A DNA stretch of 64,000 nt from Flavobacteriales bacterium UBA7666. Lineage in GTDB: Bacteria; Bacteroidota; Bacteroidia; Flavobacteriales_D; Crocinitomicaceae. The notes under the pieces are model-generated. The model did not search any database and was not told where the DNA came from. It worked only from the letters and a program-made list of their open reading frames with translations. The stretch spans positions 62,001-126,000 of the forward strand of contig DLHO01000008.1 in NCBI GenBank assembly GCA_002483265.1, written 5' to 3'. This document shows, one piece after another, positions 22,845 to 29,636 of the stretch; the stretch's first letter is position 1, and the number at the start of each line of letters is the position of its first letter. The translations under genes were made by a program, and so were the position numbers.

Positions 22845-24218
22845 TTACAGCGATTTATCTAATAAATATACGAAAGCGGCCATACTTGCGCATCCCAATT
22901 CCAATTCACGCTTGTTTACACTTTCAAACACATCGCTTGCGGCATGATGAAAATCGAAATAACGTTGTGAATCCGGGACGAAACCAAATAGGGGGATTCC
23001 ATCATAATGCAATTTCAGCGGACTGATGTCAACACCACCATAACCTGCTTCAAAATGATGTAAATCATAAGGAGCAAGCATGCCGGCAAACCCTTTGATT
23101 AATTGAATGTAGGATTCTTTTCCATCACATTCAAAACCATCCGGACTAAATCCACCACGATCACTTTCAACGGCTGCAATTTGTTTTTGGTTTTCTTTCT
23201 TGGCCCATGTTGCATAAGCATGTCCACCCTTATTTCCATTTTCTTCGTTCATAAAGAAAACCACACGAATGGTATGCTTTGGTTTAACACCGGTTGTCTT
23301 CAAAATACGCAATGCTTCTAAACAGTGAATGATTCCAGCTCCGTCATCATGCGCTCCTTCACCTGCATCCCAGGAATCCAAATGTCCACCGATCGTAATG
23401 ATCTCGTTGGGTTTTTCACTGCCTGTTAATTCTCCCATGACATTAAAAGAAGGTTCGTCCGGGAAATCGCGGCAATCCATTTCCAGGATTAAAGTCACTT
23501 TTCCTTTTTCGAGTGCTTTTGACAATTCATTGGAGGAAATAGTGGAAAGTGCTCCGGCAGGAATTTTTGAAACTCCGTCTTCATAATACATCGAACCGGT
23601 ATGTGGAAAATGATCTTCCGGTAAAGCCAGTGAGCGAATCACCACACCAACAGCTCCCAGTTTTGCACCTTCAACGGCTCCATGTCCGCGAATACTGTAA
23701 CAGCCACCATAGGCCTTGAATGTTTCAATGTCGGCTGGATTCATAGCCTGATTCAGAAACACAATTTTTCCCTGAACGCTTGCTTTCGGAGCTTTCTTTA
23801 AATCTTCCAGTGATTTGAATTCGATCACTTCTGCTTTCAATAAACCGTTTGTACCGATCGAGCCTCCTAGTGCAAGTATGTCCACAGGAACAACATCTCC
23901 GGAACCACTTTGAATCCAGGCTACTTCTTTGTTTCCTCTTTCCCAATGGGGAACCATGACGGGTTGCAGGTAGATTTTATCAAAACCGTAAGATTCCATT
24001 TTTCGTTTTCCCCATTCAACGGCCATTTGAGCCTGTGCAGAACCCGAAAGTCGTGCTCCGATTCCTTTACACAATGAGCGCAGGTCTTCATACGATTTCC
24101 CTCTAACCAAAGCTTCGTCGAAGAACTGTCTGATGATGGTAGAATCCGGCCCGGAACTTTTTTGAGAAAAGGAAAAGCCCGATAGCAGGAAAAGGAGCAA
24201 AAAAGAAGCATATTTCAT
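22845..24218 (-). CDS. M28-family exported metallopeptidase (carboxypeptidase Q-like)
   Basis: A 457-residue exported enzyme with signal MKYASFLLLFLLSGFSFSQ. The N-terminal half carries a PA-like insertion (residues ~120-260), the arrangement found in plasma glutamate carboxypeptidase-like enzymes. The zinc-binding core is visible: GGHLDSWDAGEGAHDDGAG (His and bridging Asp, about residue 290) and FFMNEENGNKGGHAYA (catalytic Glu and metal Glu), with a later FDFHHAASDVFES (final His). It cleaves peptides or dipeptides in the periplasm or outside the cell. No T9SS tail is present. It lies 5 nt upstream of the DinB gene. Confidence 0.85.
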   Translation of the reverse strand: MKYASFLLLFLLSGFSFSQKSSGPDSTIIRQFFDEALVRGKSYEDLRSLCKGIGARLSGSAQAQMAVEWGKRKMESYGFDKIYLQPVMVPHWERGNKEVAWIQSGSGDVVPVDILALGGSIGTNGLLKAEVIEFKSLEDLKKAPKASVQGKIVFLNQAMNPADIETFKAYGGCYSIRGHGAVEGAKLGAVGVVIRSLALPEDHFPHTGSMYYEDGVSKIPAGALSTISSNELSKALEKGKVTLILEMDCRDFPDEPSFNVMGELTGSEKPNEIITIGGHLDSWDAGEGAHDDGAGIIHCLEALRILKTTGVKPKHTIRVVFFMNEENGNKGGHAYATWAKKENQKQIAAVESDRGGFSPDGFECDGKESYIQLIKGFAGMLAPYDLHHFEAGYGGVDISPLKLHYDGIPLFGFVPDSQRYFDFHHAASDVFESVNKRELELGCASMAAFVYLLDKSL

Positions 24219-24368
24219 ACTTGCGAATAATCTGAGTTATTGTAATGCTGCGAAAATAAGAAATGAAATGGCAAAGTCTTTAAAAGGTCGCATCCTTTTG
24301 TTTGAAATGTCTGTTTATGAAAACATTTTAATAGGGTAGGCTGGTCATTCAGAAGATCAGAAGTCCAT

Positions 24369-24400
24369 TTGACGACTTGTAGCGAAATTGAATATATTTG
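24369..24400 (+). promoter_or_regulatory. Candidate promoter of the island gene
   Basis: TTG (24369-24371), 21-nt spacer and TATATTTG (24393-24400) fit the Bacteroidetes consensus, 24 nt before the ATG at 24424. A cassette-borne promoter would be unusual for classical integrons, which mostly rely on one in attI. Confidence 0.5.
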
Positions 24401-24423
24401 ATTGAAAAATAAACCGAACCAAA

Positions 24424-25038
24424 ATGCTACTAAAAGACATTTTTAAAGATAAACATACCAAGATTTTCAAAGTTGTTAATGATGATGTTGACAATGAAAC
24501 TGACATGGAAATCGAGCCTACGGATTTAGAGGTTATACCGGATGATGATAATGGATATTACATTGTTCGAGCAATTGAGATAGCGGATAAAAAAACTACG
24601 GATTGTTTTATTGATATGAGCACTCCTGAACGAGTAACAGATATTGCAATAAAAAAAGGATTCTTGGGTGGCGTAAAAATATCTTACACATACGAGTCTG
24701 AGATCATTCCATCAGTTGCATCTGATTGTTTTGGATTGTATGAGTTGTATCACTCAAAAAGCAATCCAGAGATAGGTATACAAATACTAAGAAATGGACT
24801 TTCAAAAGCAACCAACAAAAACATAGTTGCTGAAGATTTAGGATATATTTTGAGAGATGAGGGGCGTATTCAAGAAGCAATAGAGGCTTTTAAGATAAGT
24901 GAAGATTTCGGACCTTCAACTGAATATACTTTCTTAGAATTATCACATTTGTATGAAAAACTTGGTGACTTAGAGAAGAAGGAATTATATTTTAAAACAT
25001 TTACTGACAAGGGAGGTAAAATAATAAACATCTCATAA
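24424..25038 (+). CDS. Unrecognised protein with TPR-like C-terminal repeats (cassette-like)
   Basis: A 204-residue acidic protein, no signal peptide or membrane segment. Residues ~1-105 are mixed alpha/beta with an acidic stretch (DDVDNETDMEIEPTDLEVIPDDDNG) and no known motif. Residues ~110-195 look like two to three tetratricopeptide-type helix pairs (SKATNKNIVAEDLGYILRDEGRIQEAIEAFKISEDFG, then YTFLELSHLYEKLGDLEKKELYF), suggesting protein binding. The gene sits between conserved genes and its stop codon TAA lies inside the left arm of an attC-like stem-loop (CATAAC), as in integron cassettes. The function is not known. Confidence 0.65.
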   Translation: MLLKDIFKDKHTKIFKVVNDDVDNETDMEIEPTDLEVIPDDDNGYYIVRAIEIADKKTTDCFIDMSTPERVTDIAIKKGFLGGVKISYTYESEIIPSVASDCFGLYELYHSKSNPEIGIQILRNGLSKATNKNIVAEDLGYILRDEGRIQEAIEAFKISEDFGPSTEYTFLELSHLYEKLGDLEKKELYFKTFTDKGGKIINIS

Positions 25039-25110
25039 CAGCAAATAAACAAAAGCGCCAAATTGACTATATTCGAGAAGGCGCCTTTACCTATTTGCAA
25101 ATCGTTATGC
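25034..25110 (+). mobile_element. attC-like recombination site 1
   Basis: A nested imperfect stem: CATAAC (25034-25039)/GTTATG (25104-25109), GCAAATA (25041-25047)/TATTTGC (25092-25098), and AAAGCGCC (25052-25059)/GGCGC-C-TTT (25080-25088) with one extrahelical C and a 20-nt loop. The outer arm is separated by 1 nt on the left and 5 nt on the right. Ends CATAAC/GTTATGC, asymmetric spacers, an extrahelical base and ~77-nt length are the layout of an integron attC site. I could not run a covariance model. Confidence 0.6.
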
Positions 25111-25179
25111 ATAATGATGCTATATACTTTTCAACGGTTCACAACATGTGCGCAAATATAAAATCAAACAATACAGCGA

Positions 25180-26328
25180 ATGTTTAATGAGATAGCTATA
25201 AAAATGGACCATGATAGGTTTTTTGATCTTGGCAAATTCGCCGAATCACTTCTCTTTTATCGCCACATTAATGTAGTTTGTAGGCCACCTCTTTTTAAAT
25301 TGTTGTTTGAGAACGGGCAGCTAAATGCATTTATGGAATTAATAGATACTGAACGTATAACTCTTCATTTACATGACAAATATTTCGGTATAAGTAATTT
25401 TCAAGATTCTCCAGACTGGAAATCCTTCGGTGTAATTGGTCCGACAGTTAATGACAACGCTCTTTCCAGGATAGAATACATACTCGGGGAAACGACTCAA
25501 AAAAAAAACGATACTCAGAGAGTTTTGAAGGTGCTTGAACGACATTCGAAGGAAATAAATATTGAGAACTCCATCACTGATGATATTCTTTTGGACATTA
25601 AAAATGTAGATTATTTAAAAGAAGCAATATCAACAACGGTTAAATGTCTCCATCCGAACAATCAAACGAGTCCTTTGAATTTTGAATTAAACATTGAAAG
25701 TAGAGACAATCAATTTAAGATAAATACAGGTCTCAACTTAGTCGATTCATCAGGTAAAAAACTAAATTTTGAGATGAATGACGCCTTATTTAGTGTCGTT
25801 AACACGAGGTACAATATAAATGTTGCTAGTCAGTTAAATTGTGACATGGCCTTGGATGAAGTATGCTCGTCATTAATAATTCATAGTTTTAACGATCTAA
25901 GCTCACATTCGAATGACAGTCACAAACAAATATCCAACTTCAATGAACATATCCTAAACGGGCGGAATATCAGATCTTCAATTAATAATGGACACAAAAC
26001 CTTAACTGATTTCTTACTTGTTCTTGACAAAAGTGACATGTTTAGAGAATGGACTCTTGGTCAAAATAAAGATGCCAATTTGATATCGGAATATATTAAT
26101 GCAATATCTAAAGAGTCTTGGTTTGAAGGGGTGCCAGTCAAAAGTTTTAAGTGGTTGTTTTTTCAAGGGCTGGGAACCGTTATAGACATGAATGGTGGAA
26201 ATGGAGTTGGATCAGCCTTGAGCAATATGACATTAAGTGCAATGGACACTTTTTTACTAGATAATTTATCCAAAGGTTGGAAACCAAATTCTTTTGTTAA
26301 TCTTGAACTGAAACCGTTTGTTCAATAA
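25180..26328 (+). CDS. Unrecognised 382-residue protein (cassette-like)
   Basis: A soluble-looking 382-residue protein without signal peptide or membrane helices. The N-terminal ~130 residues contain KFAESLLFYRHINVVCRPPLFKLLFENGQLNAFMELIDTERITLHLHD, a hydrophobic alpha/beta segment; the middle (residues ~130-230) is strand-rich, and the end is helical with a Gly-rich GTVIDMNGGNGVGSALSNMTLS near residue 345. I recognise no catalytic motif and will not assign a function. It lies between two attC-like sites in the same orientation, and TTATGC at its 5' side matches GCATAAC at its 3' site, as for a mobile cassette. Foreign origin is inferred. Confidence 0.65.
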   Translation: MFNEIAIKMDHDRFFDLGKFAESLLFYRHINVVCRPPLFKLLFENGQLNAFMELIDTERITLHLHDKYFGISNFQDSPDWKSFGVIGPTVNDNALSRIEYILGETTQKKNDTQRVLKVLERHSKEINIENSITDDILLDIKNVDYLKEAISTTVKCLHPNNQTSPLNFELNIESRDNQFKINTGLNLVDSSGKKLNFEMNDALFSVVNTRYNINVASQLNCDMALDEVCSSLIIHSFNDLSSHSNDSHKQISNFNEHILNGRNIRSSINNGHKTLTDFLLVLDKSDMFREWTLGQNKDANLISEYINAISKESWFEGVPVKSFKWLFFQGLGTVIDMNGGNGVGSALSNMTLSAMDTFLLDNLSKGWKPNSFVNLELKPFVQ

Positions 26329-26340
26329 TCAACAGGATAT

Positions 26341-26471
26341 GCATAACAACACCTACACCCCATGCGGGCAAATACTCGAGAGATCACTTATGTGTTAAAG
26401 TTACTATTTCTATCTTCAAGAAAACAACCTTGGTAGTAATCCGCACGGTTCGTAGCTGCAAAACGTTAGGT
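26341..26471 (+). mobile_element. attC-like recombination site 2
   Basis: GCATAAC (26341-26347) starts the site; CACCTACACCCCATGCGG (26350-26367) pairs with CCGCACGGTTCGTAGCTG (26441-26458) at 13 of 18 positions; GTTAGGT (26465-26471) matches the core-site consensus GTTRRRY exactly. Spacers are 2 nt on the left and 6 nt on the right, like site 1, around a 73-nt variable region. GCATAAC does not pair with GTTAGGT but does pair with GTTATGC of site 1, as expected when a cassette's own core half lies at its 5' end. Confidence 0.58.
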
Positions 26472-26514
26472 GCAAGTTTGACAACCATTCCAAGAAAAAA
26501 ACTACTGAATTTAA

Positions 26515-26790
26515 CCTCCTGTTTTCCTTAAACCGTCCGTCTGTGAGCGGGCCGTTATAATCCATTTTAAAAGACGATCATCAGATAAAAGAAAATTCGT
26601 GGACATAACAGACGACATAAGCGAATCGATGGCTTTGGCAACTTGAGCTTCCCCTGCTTTAAGACCGGCAATAGTATATATTGCTAGAATTTATGAAACT
26701 TACCAACTAGTTAACGACACACTTTATATAAGTGATGAAGCATATATGATGGCTGTACCTAAAATATATAAGAAAATAAATTGGCTGTAA
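26515..26790 (+). pseudogene. Degenerate reading frame, origin unknown
   Basis: One frame stays open on both sides of a single TGA (26644-26646): 43 codons before it (including VIIHFKRRSSDKRKFVDITDD) and 47 after it (including YIARIYETYQLVNDTLYISD, ending KKINWL). There is no good start codon at the 5' side and no family that I recognise. It sits after the second attC-like site and before ychF, and could be the decayed end of another cassette gene. Chance cannot be excluded. The rest of the 26472-26843 gap shows only the ychF promoter. Confidence 0.35.
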
Positions 26791-26821
26791 CTTACACACT
26801 TCTCAATTCGTAATTATAAAG

Positions 26822-26829
26822 TATCTTTG
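26822..26829 (+). promoter_or_regulatory. ychF promoter -7 element
   Basis: TATCTTTG matches TAnnTTTG and lies 14 nt before the ychF ATG. The upstream -33 position has only a weak TTC match 19 nt away. Confidence 0.5.
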
Positions 26830-26843
26830 CAAAAATTTTCTTT

Positions 26844-27941
26844 ATGGCATTGAAATGCGGAATTGTTGGTTTACCGAATGTGGGGAAGTCAACTTTGTTT
26901 AATTGTTTATCTAACGCTAAAGCGCAATCTGCGAATTTTCCTTTCTGTACAATTGAACCGAATGTGGGAACTATTTCAGTTCCGGATCCACGTTTAGAGA
27001 AATTGGAATCGATGGTAAATCCTGAGAGAGTGGTTCCAACAACAATGGAAATTGTAGATATCGCCGGTTTGGTGAAAGGAGCATCGAAAGGTGAAGGTTT
27101 GGGTAATCAATTCTTAGCAAACATCCGTGAAACTGATGCTATTTTGCATGTGTTGCGCTGCTTTGAAGATGGAAATATCATCCATGTTGATGGTCGTGTA
27201 GATCCGGTAAGTGATAAAGAAATTATCGATATCGAATTGCAGTTGAAGGATTTGGAATCGATCGAAAAACGCATTCAGTCTTTGGCTCGCACTTTGAAAT
27301 CGGGTGACAAGGAAATCATCAAAGAAAATGAGTTGGCATTAGCGATCAAGACTGTTTTGGAACAAGGAAAATCGGTTCGTTCTATGAGCTTTGATGAAAA
27401 AGAAGCAGAAATCGTTCAGAAATTCCAGTTGATCACATCCAAGCCTGTTATGTACGTATGTAATGTGGAAGAATCTGCTGTAAAAACCGGAAATGCACAT
27501 GTGGATGCGGTTCGTGAAGCGGTAAAAGATGAGGGGGCTCAAATCCTGATTGTAGGGGCTAAAATTGAAGCAGATATTACTGAATTGGAAACATACGAAG
27601 AGCGCCAAATGTTCCTGGAAGAACTTGGTTTAGAAGAACCGGGTGTGAATCGTTTGATCCGTTCTGCTTATTCCTTATTGAATCTTCAAACCTATTTTAC
27701 TGCAGGTGTGAAAGAGGTGAGAGCCTGGACTGTTCATGTGGGTGCTACTGCTCCGCAAGCTGCAGGAGTAATTCATACTGATTTTGAAAAAGGATTTATT
27801 CGTGCGGAAGTAATGAAATATGCCGATTACACGACTTTAGGTTCCGAAGCAGCAGTAAAAGAAGCCGGGAAATTTAAAGTAGAAGGAAAAGAATATATTG
27901 TGCAAGATGGAGACATCATGCATTTTAGATTTAACGTGTAA
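26844..27941 (+). CDS. ychF: Redox-regulated ATPase YchF
   Basis: A 365-residue Obg-family NTPase that prefers ATP and associates with ribosomes and oxidative-stress regulation. Motifs: GLPNVGKSTLFN (P-loop, residues 8-19), G2-type threonine region, DIAGLVKGASKGEGLGNQFL (DxAG, ~residue 68), and a modified G4 (CNVEES instead of NKxD) that explains ATP use. The C-terminal TGS-like domain (AWTVHVGATAPQAAGVIHTDFEKGFIRAEV) is intact and the length is normal. It has its own promoter and terminator. Confidence 0.94.
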   Translation: MALKCGIVGLPNVGKSTLFNCLSNAKAQSANFPFCTIEPNVGTISVPDPRLEKLESMVNPERVVPTTMEIVDIAGLVKGASKGEGLGNQFLANIRETDAILHVLRCFEDGNIIHVDGRVDPVSDKEIIDIELQLKDLESIEKRIQSLARTLKSGDKEIIKENELALAIKTVLEQGKSVRSMSFDEKEAEIVQKFQLITSKPVMYVCNVEESAVKTGNAHVDAVREAVKDEGAQILIVGAKIEADITELETYEERQMFLEELGLEEPGVNRLIRSAYSLLNLQTYFTAGVKEVRAWTVHVGATAPQAAGVIHTDFEKGFIRAEVMKYADYTTLGSEAAVKEAGKFKVEGKEYIVQDGDIMHFRFNV

Positions 27942-27963
27942 TTACTGAAATAAAGATTTATCT

Positions 27964-27998
27964 AAAGACTCATCTGCAATTACAGATGGGTCTTTTTT
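27964..27998 (+). terminator. ychF intrinsic terminator
   Basis: AAAGACTCATCTG (27964-27976) pairs with CAGATGGGTCTTT (27983-27995) through 13 positions with one T.G pair and a 6-nt loop, followed by TTTT. Confidence 0.85.
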
Positions 27999-28118
27999 GT
28001 TTTATAGCAGATCACTTTGTAAAAACACTTATCAATTGCGGAAAAGATAAAATGCTCTTTGTCCATGCTCTTCGTGCTCGAAAAAAATGAAAGTTAGTAT
28101 CTGATTTTTATACCAAAC

Positions 28119-28150
28119 AAAAAGCATCAATCAATAGACTGATGCTTTTT
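28119..28150 (-). terminator. Terminator of the first RND efflux operon
   Basis: AAAAAGCATCA (28119-28129) and TGATGCTTTTT (28140-28150) form a perfect 11-bp stem with a 10-nt loop. On the reverse strand it follows the NodT-like gene by 35 nt and ends in a T-run. Confidence 0.78.
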
Positions 28151-28184
28151 CGTGTTAATTTACTCTTCAACCTTAATTATCGGA

Positions 28185-29636
28185 TTATCTCCATCCGCCT
28201 CCCAAAGCCTGATAAACACTTACCCAGTTTGAAAGTTGTTCCTGTTTAATTTCTACCAAATCAAATTTCGCCTCAATTGCATCGCGTTGTGTTAGCAATA
28301 CTTCCATGTAGTCTGCTTTTGCAGATTTAAACAGGTTGGTCGAAATAGTAATCGATTGCGTCAACGCATCTACTTGCTTTTGCTTTAAATCGTAACTGCT
28401 TTTCAGATTTTGAACTTTAGAGACGCGATTTTGAACTTCGATGTATGCATTCAAAATGGTTTGCTCATAGCTGTAAACCGCCTGAATCTGTTTCGCATTT
28501 GCAGAAGCGTACTTTGCTTTCAGTGCATTTCTATTGATCAAGGGTGCCACCAAATCACCTGCGATATTGTAAAGCAAGGATTGTGGTGAGGTGATCAAAT
28601 ACTTCACATTGAAGGCTTGATAACCAACTCCGGCAGTAATACGCAGAGAAGGGTAGAAATTTGCTCTGGCAACTTTCACATCCAGTTTCGATGCGGAAAG
28701 ATTCAATTCTGCCTGACGAATATCCGGACGGTTCTGCAACAATTGTGAAGGAATCCCCGTTAAAATTGTGTCCGGAACCATTTGTTGAAATGCTGCCGAG
28801 TTGCGTAATACTGGTTGAGGAAAACGTCCGACTAAAAAGTTGATTCTGTTTTCAGCTTCGATAATTTGCTGCTGCAAATAGAACAAGTGACTTTGATTTT
28901 TGTACACTTCCGCTTCAAACTTTTTCACCGCTAATTCGGTGACTTCTCCGGCTGTCTTTTGAAGTTTCACGATTTCCAAAGCGTTCTTCTGAATCTCTAA
29001 GTTTTGTTTCAGGATCTCCAATTTGTTATCGTAAGCCATCAACTCATAGTAAGATTCAGAGATCTCAGCTACCAGATTCGTTACCATGAAGTTTTTTCCT
29101 TCAACAGATCCAAGGTATCTGGAAGCAGCAGCATCTCTGCCGTTTCGCAATTTGCGCCAGATATCAATTTCCCAGGATGCATTTACTCCCACCACAAAGT
29201 TTCCAAGTGGATCAGGAAATGCTTTTCCATCTCTGATTGGCAGGTTTTTTTCAACCGCTCCGTCTCGGGTATATTCTCCCACTTTATCCAATCCTGCTCC
29301 GGCGCTAAGCCCTGCAGAAGGTAAGATTTCCCCTTTTTTGGTTCTTACTTCCGCTTTTGCAACATTGATTTCCTGTATCGTAATATTCAATTCCTGATTG
29401 TTTTTCAGAGCTGTATCGATCAATGCTGCTAAGTATTGGTCTTTGAAAAAGTCCTTCCACTTAATGTCCGCAGTGTTTGTTGTGTCCTTTGAATTTTGAT
29501 AAGCTTCAGGAGTGTATTTATTTTCCGTCTTTAAAGCTATTTTCAGGTCTTTACAAGCTGTAACGGTAAGAATTACCGCAACAATGATTACCAAGCTTCC
29601 TATTTTATTTTTAGTGCGCATTGTCTTCAGTTTCAT
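28185..29636 (-). CDS. NodT/TolC-type outer-membrane efflux lipoprotein
   Basis: A 483-residue outer-membrane channel protein. The signal ends in lipobox VTAC (Cys at residue ~28 from this start), followed by two TolC-type repeats: long helices with NNQELNITIQEINVAKAEVRTKKGEILPSAGLSAG and, in the second half, LLQNRPDIRQAELNLSASKLDVKVARANFYPSLRITAG, the classic PDIRxAE and FYPS motifs. It would form the exit duct of a tripartite pump. The start overlaps the pump gene by 26 nt; the ATG at 29621 is an alternative. Order on the reverse strand is adaptor, pump, channel. Confidence 0.88.
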   Translation of the reverse strand: MKLKTMRTKNKIGSLVIIVAVILTVTACKDLKIALKTENKYTPEAYQNSKDTTNTADIKWKDFFKDQYLAALIDTALKNNQELNITIQEINVAKAEVRTKKGEILPSAGLSAGAGLDKVGEYTRDGAVEKNLPIRDGKAFPDPLGNFVVGVNASWEIDIWRKLRNGRDAAASRYLGSVEGKNFMVTNLVAEISESYYELMAYDNKLEILKQNLEIQKNALEIVKLQKTAGEVTELAVKKFEAEVYKNQSHLFYLQQQIIEAENRINFLVGRFPQPVLRNSAAFQQMVPDTILTGIPSQLLQNRPDIRQAELNLSASKLDVKVARANFYPSLRITAGVGYQAFNVKYLITSPQSLLYNIAGDLVAPLINRNALKAKYASANAKQIQAVYSYEQTILNAYIEVQNRVSKVQNLKSSYDLKQKQVDALTQSITISTNLFKSAKADYMEVLLTQRDAIEAKFDLVEIKQEQLSNWVSVYQALGGGWR

